In this document: positions 1 to 6,003 of the stretch, one piece after another
How the letters are laid out: every line of letters begins with the position of its first letter
How positions within the stretch are numbered: position 1 is the stretch's first letter
Assembly (NCBI GenBank): GCA_943913905.1
Contig: CALTZZ010000096.1
Location: 1-8,697, forward strand
From: an uncultured Dermabacteraceae bacterium
GTDB lineage: Bacteria; Actinomycetota; Actinomycetes; Actinomycetales; Dermabacteraceae
Direction of reading: 5' to 3'
Length of the DNA: 8,697 bases
Notes under the pieces: model-generated
Database searches by the model: none
What the model was told of the DNA's origin: nothing
What the model saw: only the letters and a program-made list of their open reading frames with translations
Position numbers and translations under genes: made by a program

Positions 1-1
1 C

Positions 2-676
2 TACAAAGGGCCGCAAGGCTCCGGGGCGCTCGGCGACCTCGGTGTGCATCTGCTCGACGCTCTCGAGCAGATGGCCGGAAACATAGTCCGAGTCAGCGGA
101 GCGTCGTTCGCACACACGGTGACTGAACGCCCCGTCATGGATTCAAACGTGGCGGGTGGCCGTGGAGTTCAGGCTGCAGACGACGCCCCCATGGAGCAAG
201 TAGAAAACGAAGACACTGCCGTATTCACAGCCGAGTTCGAATCGGGTGCCCGCGGCGTCATCTCCACCTCTCGCGTAGCCTTCGGGCTCGCTAACGGTCT
301 CCACATTTCCCTCGCCGGACCCGAAGCTCGCGCCGGCTTCGACATGGCGCAACCAGCCGCGTTCTGGATCCACGACGGGCAGGCCGAATATGGCACCAAC
401 GGTCCCCGCAATGTACTTGTGGGCCCGAAGCACCGTTACGTCACGAAGGGTTCCGCGATGGACTTCGAAGGCGTCGGGTTTAGCCAGGTAGACCAGTTCA
501 TCTTCCAGAATCGTGCCTTCCTCGAGCAGATCGTGAAGGCCCGGACGGGCGCCGCCGTTCCGAACGCGCTACCCGAATGCCCCACGTTTGCCGACGGCGT
601 CCACACCATGCTCGTGCTTGACGCCATCGCCCAGTCTGCCGCTGCCGACGGCGCCACGATCACCGTCGGCCACTAA
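2..676 (+). CDS. Gfo/Idh/MocA-family NAD(P)-dependent oxidoreductase, C-terminal part (5' end outside window)
   Basis: The reading frame is open from base 2 and ends at TAA 674-676, giving 224 residues of the C-terminal domain; the N-terminal Rossmann fold lies upstream of the window. GTG at 44 is an internal valine, because the frame before it already encodes the family signature GALGDLGVHLLD (fragment residues 8-19). In this signature the Asp (12) and His (16), four residues apart, match the catalytic Asp172/His176 pair of Bacillus inositol dehydrogenase IolG. The family oxidises a ring or sugar hydroxyl to a ketone with NAD(P)+, in the cytoplasm. With an IolE-like dehydratase and an IolT-like transporter downstream, an inositol or related polyol/sugar substrate is likely. 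I cannot tell IolG from other family members without the N-terminus. The gap to the next gene is 22 bases, so the two are probably co-transcribed. Confidence 0.9.
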   Translation, partial: YKGPQGSGALGDLGVHLLDALEQMAGNIVRVSGASFAHTVTERPVMDSNVAGGRGVQAADDAPMEQVENEDTAVFTAEFESGARGVISTSRVAFGLANGLHISLAGPEARAGFDMAQPAAFWIHDGQAEYGTNGPRNVLVGPKHRYVTKGSAMDFEGVGFSQVDQFIFQNRAFLEQIVKARTGAAVPNALPECPTFADGVHTMLVLDAIAQSAAADGATITVGH

Positions 677-698
677 CCCCACCGAAAGGACTACCGTC

Positions 699-1697
699 AT
701 GAAATACGGTGCATACTCCGCGTGTCTCCACGACAGGCCGCTCGAGGAAGCCCTCGGAAACCTCAAGGACCTGGGACTCACATCGATCGAAGTCAATGCC
801 GGAGGATTCATCCCGTCGCCGCATTGCCACGTGGATCTCCTCTTGGCTTCAGAGAAGGCGCGCAAGGATTACCTCGCCCTCATCGCGTCGTACGGCATTG
901 AACTCACCGGCCTCAACGTCAACGGCAACGCCCTGTCACCCCTACCCCAGATGGGTCCGAAACACGCGGACGATATCCGTCGGGCCGTCGAGCTGGCGGG
1001 GAAGCTCGGTGTATCTCGCGTCGTGGCAATGTCCGGTCTCCCCGGCACAGACCCCACCGCCAAGTACTCCACGTGGGTCGTGAACCCCTGGAATGGAGTC
1101 GATTTCGACATCCTGGATTACCAGTGGAGCGTTGCGGTCCCGTTCTGGCAGGAGATCGACGCCCTCGCCAGGAAGTGGGACGTCACGGTTGCCATCGAGC
1201 TCCATCCACAGAACCTCGTATTCAACACGTCCACGTTCCTGAAGCTCATCGAGCTCACGGGCGCCACGAACATCGGGGTGGAGATGGACACTTCGCACCT
1301 CATGTGGCAGGGCATGGACGTAGTGTCAGTAATCCACGAACTGGGCTCGCACATCGTTCACGCGGCAGCCAAGGACATCACCATGGGAGACCGTGGCCTC
1401 AAGCTCAATGGTGTTCTCGACGTGGACTTCACTCGGGTTCCAGCCGAGGCAGAGAACAAGACGCCCACGGGCTTTGGAACGTGGTGCAATGAGTGGCCGA
1501 AGGAGTACGCGTGGCGCTTTGTTGCCGTCGGCGTGGGGCATGACGTGCCCTATTGGGTCGAGGTACTCCAGGCGCTCAAGGAAGTGGATCCGGACATAGC
1601 CGTGAATATTGAGCACGAGGACACTGAGTTTGGTCGATTGGAGGGGCTGACGATGTCGGCCACTACCCTCCTTAAGGCTGCGGAGGAGGTCGGATAG
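699..1697 (+). CDS. Sugar phosphate isomerase/epimerase-like TIM-barrel protein (AP endonuclease 2 / xylose isomerase-like superfamily)
   Basis: A 332-residue cytoplasmic protein starting at ATG 699, with GAAAGGA at 684-690 eight bases upstream. The frame stays open further upstream but would overlap the preceding dehydrogenase gene, so I reject a longer form. The divalent-metal site typical of this barrel is visible: Glu167 in IELHPQN, Asp197 and His200 in MDTSH, probably His221 near HAAAKD, and Glu305 in NIEHED. Relatives isomerise, epimerise or dehydrate keto-sugars and inososes (IolI, IolE, IolH), and some cleave 3-keto-glycosides. Being directly behind a Gfo/Idh/MocA dehydrogenase suggests that it acts on the ketone that enzyme makes. 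The insert at about residues 229-265, between the third and fourth ligand, is long compared with small IolI-type proteins (under 300 residues). The exact reaction is not predictable from sequence alone. A strong terminator follows 21 bases after the stop. Confidence 0.93.
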   Translation: MKYGAYSACLHDRPLEEALGNLKDLGLTSIEVNAGGFIPSPHCHVDLLLASEKARKDYLALIASYGIELTGLNVNGNALSPLPQMGPKHADDIRRAVELAGKLGVSRVVAMSGLPGTDPTAKYSTWVVNPWNGVDFDILDYQWSVAVPFWQEIDALARKWDVTVAIELHPQNLVFNTSTFLKLIELTGATNIGVEMDTSHLMWQGMDVVSVIHELGSHIVHAAAKDITMGDRGLKLNGVLDVDFTRVPAEAENKTPTGFGTWCNEWPKEYAWRFVAVGVGHDVPYWVEVLQALKEVDPDIAVNIEHEDTEFGRLEGLTMSATTLLKAAEEVG

Positions 1698-1718
1698 ACC
1701 GCTCACCGCCACCCACGA

Positions 1719-1760
1719 GATGGCCGCGATCCCTACGTACGGGGTCGCGGCCATCTTTAT
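1719..1760 (+). terminator. Rho-independent terminator after the dehydrogenase/isomerase pair
   Basis: A 15-base arm at 1719-1733 (GATGGCCGCGATCCC) pairs with 1741-1755 with a single G-T wobble, around a 7-base loop (TACGTAC), and is followed by TTTAT. It ends the first transcription unit and separates it from the promoter of the iolE-like gene. Confidence 0.87.
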
Positions 1761-1809
1761 GCCGTGCCGCTACCCCGGATGAGGATTCAACAAAATTAGT
1801 GGGGCCATT

Positions 1810-1819
1810 TGTCCTGACA
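1810..1819. promoter_or_regulatory. IolR-like operator candidate over the -35 box
   Basis: TGTCCTGACA is a dyad (TGTC/GACA). It fits at all ten positions the consensus I recall for the GntR-type inositol repressor IolR of Corynebacterium glutamicum (KGWCHTRACA). It covers the -35 box, so a bound repressor would block RNA polymerase and inducer would release it. The consensus is from memory and no regulator gene lies in the window. Confidence 0.45.
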
Positions 1820-1842
1820 TTCGGTGATTTTGTGGGTAGTAT
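1814..1842 (+). promoter_or_regulatory. Predicted sigma-70-type promoter of the iolE-like operon
   Basis: The -35 box CTGACA (1814-1819) and the -10 box TAGTAT (1837-1842) are separated by 17 bases, in an A/T-richer stretch directly after a terminator. A transcript would start near 1849 and have a leader of roughly 80 bases before ATG 1928. The start site is inferred, not seen. Confidence 0.55.
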
Positions 1843-1854
1843 CCCTATACAAAA
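1828..1854. repeat. Inverted repeat TTTTGT/ACAAAA spanning the -10 region
   Basis: TTTTGT (1828-1833) and ACAAAA (1849-1854) are perfect inverted half-sites 15 bases apart and flank the predicted -10 box. The right half lies in the word CTATACAAA (1845-1853), which recurs at 5889-5897 before the tautomerase gene. It could be a second operator; the arms are short and A/T-rich, so chance is possible. Confidence 0.3.
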
Positions 1855-1862
1855 GAAAGTGA

Positions 1863-1930
1863 CGAGGATGACCTTTCTGGCGTGTGGCCGTCCTCGAACC
1901 TCAGCACACCGATGAAAGGGCACGGCCATG
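1863..1930 (+). other. Leader with two mutually exclusive hairpins before the iolE-like gene
   Basis: Bases 1863-1873 can pair with 1886-1896, with one wobble and one mismatch in 11 positions. Alternatively 1885-1891 (TGGCCGT) pairs perfectly with 1922-1928 (ACGGCCA), extended by two G-T wobbles into the start codon. The second fold puts the ribosome site AAAGGG (1915-1920) in a loop and pairs the ATG. Both folds use 1886-1891, so only one can form at a time. This is visible complementarity; a regulatory role is inference, and I recognise no known riboswitch. Confidence 0.3.
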
Positions 1931-2794
1931 GTCGCACCACTCAAACTCGCAGCAGCCCCAATCTCCTGGGGAGTATCAGAGACCCCCGGATGGGGAATCC
2001 AGCTCGACCCCGACCGCGTCCTGCAGGACATGCTGGACCTCGACATCCGCTATACAGAATTCGGACCCGCTGGCTTCCTCCCCGAAACCGCAGACGAGCG
2101 AGCCGCATACCTTAACTCCAAGGGTATGAAAGCCATCGGCGGCTTCTACCCGATCGTCCTCCACAAGGAAGACCACGACCCGTTCCCCGCACTCGAAGAA
2201 GAACTAGCAGCGTTCGAAGCATCGGGAGCCACGGTCCTCGTCCTCTCCGTTGACACCGGAACCTCCAGCTACGACGACAAACGCGAACTCACCGACGACG
2301 AATGGGCCCTGACCGCGAAGCGTCTGGACGAAGCCGCACGCCGAGCCGCCGCCCACGGCGTCCTCGCCGTGGTTCACCAGCACGTGGGCACGCTCGTGGA
2401 GTCCCCGTTCGCAGTTCAGCGCCTCGTAGACGACACCTCGATTGGCCTCTGCCTCGACACCGGGCACATGCTCGCCGGCGGCAACGACCCGCTCGCCTTT
2501 GCCCGCGAGCACGCCGACCGCGTGGGCCACGTTCACCTCAAAGACGTGGACGCCGCCAAAGCGCAGAAAGTCCTGGACGGCGAGATCGCTTACTCAGACG
2601 CCGTCGCCGACGGCATGTACCGCCCCCTCGGCACCGGTGATGCACACGTAGCCGAGATCGTTAAGACTCTTCGCGATTCCGGATACGACGGCTGGTTCGT
2701 GATGGAGCAGGACTACCGCATTCTCACCGACGACCAGGTGGCCGACGCCGTCCGCGACGTCACCGATTCCACTGCTTTCGTTCGATCACTCTGA
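1928..2794 (+). CDS. iolE: IolE-like inosose dehydratase (TIM-barrel)
   Basis: A 288-residue protein from ATG 1928, with AAAGGG at 1915-1920 seven bases upstream. IolE removes water from 2-keto-myo-inositol (scyllo-inosose) to give the trihydroxycyclohexane-dione, the second step of inositol catabolism. Seen in the sequence are PISWGV (11-16), Glu44 in TEFGP, HQHVGT (150-155) where IolE has HHHMGT, LDTGH (Asp177, His180), HVHLKD (His201, His203), a GMYRPLGTGD segment resembling the GMFTVPGDGD stretch of Bacillus IolE, and Glu260 in MEQD. Length fits the roughly 300-residue IolE family. It begins a unit with its own promoter and is followed 40 bases later by a related barrel protein. IolE is the best match, but a relative acting on another keto-polyol (MocC-type) cannot be excluded, so the symbol is tentative. 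Confidence 0.8.
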   Translation: MVAPLKLAAAPISWGVSETPGWGIQLDPDRVLQDMLDLDIRYTEFGPAGFLPETADERAAYLNSKGMKAIGGFYPIVLHKEDHDPFPALEEELAAFEASGATVLVLSVDTGTSSYDDKRELTDDEWALTAKRLDEAARRAAAHGVLAVVHQHVGTLVESPFAVQRLVDDTSIGLCLDTGHMLAGGNDPLAFAREHADRVGHVHLKDVDAAKAQKVLDGEIAYSDAVADGMYRPLGTGDAHVAEIVKTLRDSGYDGWFVMEQDYRILTDDQVADAVRDVTDSTAFVRSL

Positions 2795-2834
2795 CCGCTC
2801 ACCCGCACCCCACCGTTTCAAAGGAGCAACACAC

Positions 2835-3752
2835 ATGTCTGAGTACTCCGCACCACGTATCGGTATCGCACCCGACTCCTGGGGAGTCTGGCTCCCCGAG
2901 CACCCGTCCCAGCCAACCGGCGAGCAGTACCTGCGCGAAGTTCAGGAAGTGGGTTACCGCTGGAGCGAGATCGGGCCATGGGGATTCCTCGGAAAAGACA
3001 CGGCCAAGCTCAAGGCCGATTTCGAGGCACACGACCTCCTGTGTTCGGGCGGCACCGTCTTCACCGGCATGCACACGTCGGACCGCGCCGTCGACGAATA
3101 CTGGGGCGAGGTCTCTGAGATCGCCCAAGCAGTCGTGGACATGGGGGCCGAACACCTCATCGTCATCCCCGAGAACTGGCAGCGCGATGACCACGGCAAG
3201 GTTCAGGGCGAACGCACGTTCTCAACCGAAGAGTGGGACCGTTTCCTCAAGAACCACGATGCACTCGGTAAGCGCCTGCTCGAAGAATACGGCGTCAAGC
3301 AGGTCTTCCACTCGCACGCCGACTCCCACGTCGGCTCCTGGGGCGAAGTCACGCGCCTCCTCGAAGGAACAAACCCCGAATACACCAACCTGTGCCTCGA
3401 CACGGGCCACTTCGCCTACTACCTGGGCGACTGCTATGGCCTCGTGAAGGAATACCCCGATCGCATCGGATATCTGCACATCAAGCAGGTCGAGCCGACC
3501 CTTCTCGCCGAAGTTCTCAAGAACGATGTTCCGTTCGATATGGCAGTTCGCGAGGGAATCATGTGCGATGCGGGCGAAGGCATTCCCGAGTTTGGCCCGA
3601 TCCTGGCAGAGGCCGCCAAGACCACACCCGATATCTTCGCGATCGTTGAACAGGACCTGTTCCCGCTCGCATCAACTGACATTCCTAAGCCGATTGCTGC
3701 GGCAACTCTGCAGTACATCAAGGACCAGGGTGTCGAGATCACACTGCGCTAG
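2835..3752 (+). CDS. IolE/MocC-related TIM-barrel isomerase or dehydratase
   Basis: A 305-residue cytoplasmic protein from ATG 2835, with AAGGAG at 2821-2826 eight bases upstream. It shares layout with the preceding gene product: PDSWGVW (13-19), Glu45 in SEIGP, FHSHADSH with His159 and His161, LDTGHF (Asp189, His192), His215 in YLHIK, and Glu272 in VEQD. These are the expected metal and substrate residues of the xylose isomerase-like barrel. As in the preceding protein, a His-x-His segment occupies the place where the upstream barrel protein (at 699) has IELHP. The two are likely distant paralogues with separate steps, for instance dehydration and isomerisation of inososes or keto-sugars. 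I do not assign a reaction. It is very probably co-transcribed with the gene before it (40-base gap). Confidence 0.92.
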   Translation: MSEYSAPRIGIAPDSWGVWLPEHPSQPTGEQYLREVQEVGYRWSEIGPWGFLGKDTAKLKADFEAHDLLCSGGTVFTGMHTSDRAVDEYWGEVSEIAQAVVDMGAEHLIVIPENWQRDDHGKVQGERTFSTEEWDRFLKNHDALGKRLLEEYGVKQVFHSHADSHVGSWGEVTRLLEGTNPEYTNLCLDTGHFAYYLGDCYGLVKEYPDRIGYLHIKQVEPTLLAEVLKNDVPFDMAVREGIMCDAGEGIPEFGPILAEAAKTTPDIFAIVEQDLFPLASTDIPKPIAAATLQYIKDQGVEITLR

Positions 3753-3765
3753 TCGCTTTAGTCCG

Positions 3766-3797
3766 GAGCGGGGCCGCCCCTCCACAGCCCCGCTCCC
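3766..3797 (+). terminator. GC-rich hairpin between the barrel genes and the transporter
   Basis: A perfect 10-base stem, GGAGCGGGGC (3766-3775) with GCCCCGCTCC (3788-3797), and a 12-base loop. The tail is C/T-rich (CTCCCCCTCT) and lacks a true T-run. It may be a weak terminator or attenuator that lowers transporter expression relative to the genes before it, or an RNA end-stabilising structure. I see no convincing promoter between it and the transporter. Confidence 0.4.
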
Positions 3798-3895
3798 TCC
3801 CCCTCTATGCTGCAGTGCTATGCGGCGTCGAGGACGCACCGGAAGGTGCAGCTGCCCCACATCGGGGCACCCGAGTTTCTGACAAAGGAGCCAGT

Positions 3896-5341
3896 ATGAC
3901 AAGCAGTACTAACCGCGCGGAGGCGAAGCTTCCGCCGCTCACTCAGGGCCCGCACTCCCGGAGACTGGGAATGGTCGCTCTGGTCGCCACGTTTGGTGGC
4001 CTCCTGTTCGGCTACGACACCGGCGTTATCAATGGTGCGCTTCTCCCGATGTCAGAGGAGTTGGGCCTCACCACTCTGACAGAAGGCTTCGTGACGTCCT
4101 CGCTCCTCTTCGGAGCGGCCGCAGGCGCTCTGCTCGGTGGTCGTCTTTCCGACGCCTTCGGGCGCCGCCCCACGATCATTGGATTGTCGATTCTGTTCCT
4201 CGCGGGCGCAATCGCCTGTTCGCTCGCGCCTGAGGTCATCGTCCTTCTCATCGGACGCGTCTTGCTTGGCTTGGGTGTTGGCGGTGCTTCCACCGTCGTT
4301 CCCGTGTTCCTCGCCGAGCTTGCCCCGTTTGAGATTCGTGGCGCTCTCGCAGGCCGTAACGAATTCATGATCGTCACCGGTCAGTTGGCAGCATTTATTG
4401 TGAACGCCATCCTCGGTAACACTCTTGGTCATATCGATGGCGTCTGGCGCATCATGCTTGCCGTGGCCGCGCTTCCTGCGATTGCGCTGTTCATCGGCAT
4501 GCTGAAGGTTCCGGAATCGCCGCGCTGGCTTCTCTCCAAGGGGCGTCACGAAGACGCCCACGCGGTGCTTTCCACGTTGCGTTCGAAGGAGCGCGCCGAT
4601 GCCGAGCATGAAGAAATCCGCGCGACCCTGGTGGAAGAGGCACAGACCTCGCACTTGTCGCCCATGGAGGCTCTCAAGCACGGCTGGTTCATCAAGATTC
4701 TGCTCATTGGCATTGCGGTGGCCGTGTTTCAGCAGCTCACCGGCATTAACTCGGTGATGTACTACGGCCAGATCATCTTGACGGAGTCCGGCTTCGGGCG
4801 CCAGGCGGCGCTGATCGGAAATATTGGCCCCGGCATCATTGGCGTTGTTGGCGCCGTGATCGCTTTGTGGATGATGGACCGAGTCAATCGCCGAACCACG
4901 ATCATCACCGGTTACGCACTCGTGGCCCTCTCACACGTGGCTATCGGCATCTTCTCGAACGTGTTTGAGCAGGGCAATCCGCTGCGTCCGTGGGTCATGC
5001 TGGGTCTCATCATCTTCTTCGTTGGGTCCATGCAGACGTTCCTCAACGTGGCGACCTGGGTGTGGCTCTCCGAGTCGTTTCCGCTTCGCGTCCGCGCCTT
5101 TGGCATGGGCTTCTCGGTTCTGTGCATGTGGCTCGCGAATGCCGCCCTCGCGTCGTACTTCCCGACCCTGCTCGAGACCTTTGGGCTCACTGGGCTGTTC
5201 GTCGGCTTCGCGATTGTCAATGCTGTCGCGGCTCTCATCATGCTCAAGTGGCTGCCGGATACCCACGGTCGCACCCTTGAAGAGGTTGAGGTGGGCATTA
5301 TTGATGGCTCGATCTACCCCGGTAAGCGTAAGCACGCGTGA
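3896..5341 (+). CDS. iolT: Major facilitator sugar porter, IolT-type myo-inositol/H+ symporter
   Basis: A 481-residue inner-membrane protein with about 12 hydrophobic helices. ATG 3896 is preceded by AAAGGAG (3884-3890) five bases upstream; the open frame upstream to 3815 has no comparable site. Sugar-porter signatures are present: GGLLFGYDTGVINGAL (34-49) in helix 1, GRLSDAFGRR (82-91) in the loop 2-3, PESPRWL (206-212) after helix 6, QQLTGIN (279-285) in helix 7, and GRTLEEVE near the C-terminus. The N-terminal LPPLTQGPHSRRL and segments such as VALVATFGGLLFGYDTG and FVGSMQTFLNVATWV match my memory of C. glutamicum IolT1 closely. That family imports myo-inositol, and some members also take glucose or fructose, with protons. 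The neighbouring IolE-like gene supports inositol or a related cyclitol. The 143-base gap from the preceding gene holds a GC hairpin but no clear promoter. Confidence 0.88.
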   Translation: MTSSTNRAEAKLPPLTQGPHSRRLGMVALVATFGGLLFGYDTGVINGALLPMSEELGLTTLTEGFVTSSLLFGAAAGALLGGRLSDAFGRRPTIIGLSILFLAGAIACSLAPEVIVLLIGRVLLGLGVGGASTVVPVFLAELAPFEIRGALAGRNEFMIVTGQLAAFIVNAILGNTLGHIDGVWRIMLAVAALPAIALFIGMLKVPESPRWLLSKGRHEDAHAVLSTLRSKERADAEHEEIRATLVEEAQTSHLSPMEALKHGWFIKILLIGIAVAVFQQLTGINSVMYYGQIILTESGFGRQAALIGNIGPGIIGVVGAVIALWMMDRVNRRTTIITGYALVALSHVAIGIFSNVFEQGNPLRPWVMLGLIIFFVGSMQTFLNVATWVWLSESFPLRVRAFGMGFSVLCMWLANAALASYFPTLLETFGLTGLFVGFAIVNAVAALIMLKWLPDTHGRTLEEVEVGIIDGSIYPGKRKHA

Positions 5342-5348
5342 TCTGTTG

Positions 5349-5371
5349 GGAGGCAGATAGGTTCTGCTTCC
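5349..5371 (+). terminator. Short hairpin just after the transporter stop
   Basis: GGAGGCAGA (5349-5357) pairs with TCTGCTTCC (5363-5371) with one G-T wobble around a 5-base loop. It is followed by AAGAAAAAG, not a T-run, so it is not a classical terminator; it may act together with the larger palindrome next to it to end the convergent transcripts. Confidence 0.25.
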
Positions 5372-5413
5372 AAGAAAAAGCCTCTCGCTCCCGGTATACC
5401 GGGAGCGAGAGGC
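5372..5413 (-). terminator. Rho-independent terminator of the tautomerase gene (34-base perfect palindrome)
   Basis: Bases 5380-5413 are a perfect inverted repeat with two 17-base arms centred on GGTATACC. Read on the minus strand, the stem is followed by TTTTTCTT (5379-5372), the expected U-run. The stem starts 20 bases beyond the tautomerase stop at 5433. On the plus strand no T-run follows, although the stem may still slow transcripts coming from the transporter. Confidence 0.88.
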
Positions 5414-5432
5414 CAAGGACCAGTAGTTTCTG

Positions 5433-5825
5433 TTAGGTGAGGGATCCGGTCACGAACTGTGCTTCCCCGTTCCCGAAGGACCAGTCCGCGTCACCGTTTT
5501 CCGCGATCGTCACGATGAGGTCGCTTGGTGAGATTCCGGCTCGTTCGTGAAGATTCTTTGCGAGCAGCTCGTAGAGTCGGATCTTTCCTTCGTGGCTGCG
5601 AGCGCGGCTGGTGTAGCGGATGACGACGACCTTGTCGGTCCGAGTGAATCCGAGGCCCGTGTCCTGCAGGCTCAGCTCGAATGGTTCGTGCTGAGTGAGG
5701 ATCACGTAGCGGTCGCTGTCGGGGACTTCGAAGGCCTCCACCATGGCGTCGTGGGCGGCTTGGATTACAGTTCGGAGCTCCTCTTCTGAGCGGCCGCGAA
5801 TCACATCGATATTGACGAGGGGCAT
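5433..5825 (-). CDS. Tautomerase-superfamily protein, probable malonate semialdehyde decarboxylase
   Basis: A 130-residue cytoplasmic protein. The frame is open to ATG 5870, but ATG 5825 is chosen because this superfamily uses the proline after the removed Met as catalyst, and here Met-Pro-Leu-Val follows AAAGGTGA (5838-5831) five bases away. Numbering from that proline, all active-site residues I know for malonate semialdehyde decarboxylase (MSAD) are present: Pro1, Asp37, Arg73, Arg75, and the hydrophobic wall Trp114, Phe116, Phe123, Leu128. MSAD turns malonate semialdehyde into acetaldehyde and CO2. The 129-residue mature length fits MSAD rather than the ~60-residue 4-oxalocrotonate tautomerases. 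The gene converges on the iolT-like transporter and has its own promoter and terminator. Malonate semialdehyde is what inositol catabolism releases, so the location makes biochemical sense. Another activity such as phenylpyruvate tautomerisation or hydration of a propynoate remains possible. Confidence 0.87.
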   Translation of the reverse strand: MPLVNIDVIRGRSEEELRTVIQAAHDAMVEAFEVPDSDRYVILTQHEPFELSLQDTGLGFTRTDKVVVIRYTSRARSHEGKIRLYELLAKNLHERAGISPSDLIVTIAENGDADWSFGNGEAQFVTGSLT

Positions 5826-5879
5826 TAGTGTCACCTTTCTCATTGCGATGAGGGATGGTTCCATACTCACACCATTGAG

Positions 5880-5908
5880 ATACTTTGTCTATACAAATGT
5901 GACGTCAG
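5880..5908 (-). promoter_or_regulatory. Predicted promoter of the tautomerase gene
   Basis: On the minus strand CTGACG (5908-5903) and AAGTAT (5885-5880) are 17 bases apart. This resembles the CTGACA-17-TAGTAT arrangement before the iolE-like gene. The -10 box lacks its first T, so this is a moderate call. The leader would be roughly 45-50 bases. Confidence 0.35.
5884..5897. promoter_or_regulatory. Operator candidate TTTGT-CTAT-ACAAA in the tautomerase promoter
   Basis: A 14-base inverted repeat with 5-base perfect arms, lying in the spacer and touching the -10 box of the predicted promoter. Its core TGTCTATACA (5886-5895) fits the recalled IolR consensus at 8 of 10 positions and shares TGTC-N3-ACA with the site at 1810-1819. 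The word CTATACAAA also occurs at 1845-1853. A common regulator is inferred. Confidence 0.4.
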
Positions 5909-6003
5909 TGTGGTTCAGCATCCACCGCCCCTCCCCTAACATCCACCGCGCCCTGATAATGAACGGGTGCACACTCTTGATCACAGCATGAAGGGAGAGC
6001 CCC

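Noticed and set aside
1326..1754. A 142-codon minus-strand frame running from the terminator into the isomerase gene
   Set aside because: It begins inside a terminator stem, has no ribosome site or domain, and is antisense to a conserved gene.
3875..3884. GTTTCTGACA before the transporter as a third IolR-like site
   Set aside because: It fits only 8 of 10 consensus positions, is not a dyad, and overlaps the ribosome site; it is close to what chance would give.
4052..4681. A 209-codon open frame on the minus strand inside the transporter gene
   Set aside because: It lies wholly antisense to a well-supported transporter, its product is highly charged and low in complexity with no recognisable domain, and long antisense frames are common in GC-rich genes.
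5826..5870. Longer tautomerase starting at ATG 5870
   Set aside because: It would bury the catalytic N-terminal proline behind 15 extra residues and ignore the good ribosome site before ATG 5825.
5900..5907. TGACGTCA palindrome and nearby TGTGA as a CRP/GlxR site
   Set aside because: The spacing and second half-site (TCACA) of a CRP-type site are absent; an 8-base palindrome alone is expected by chance.
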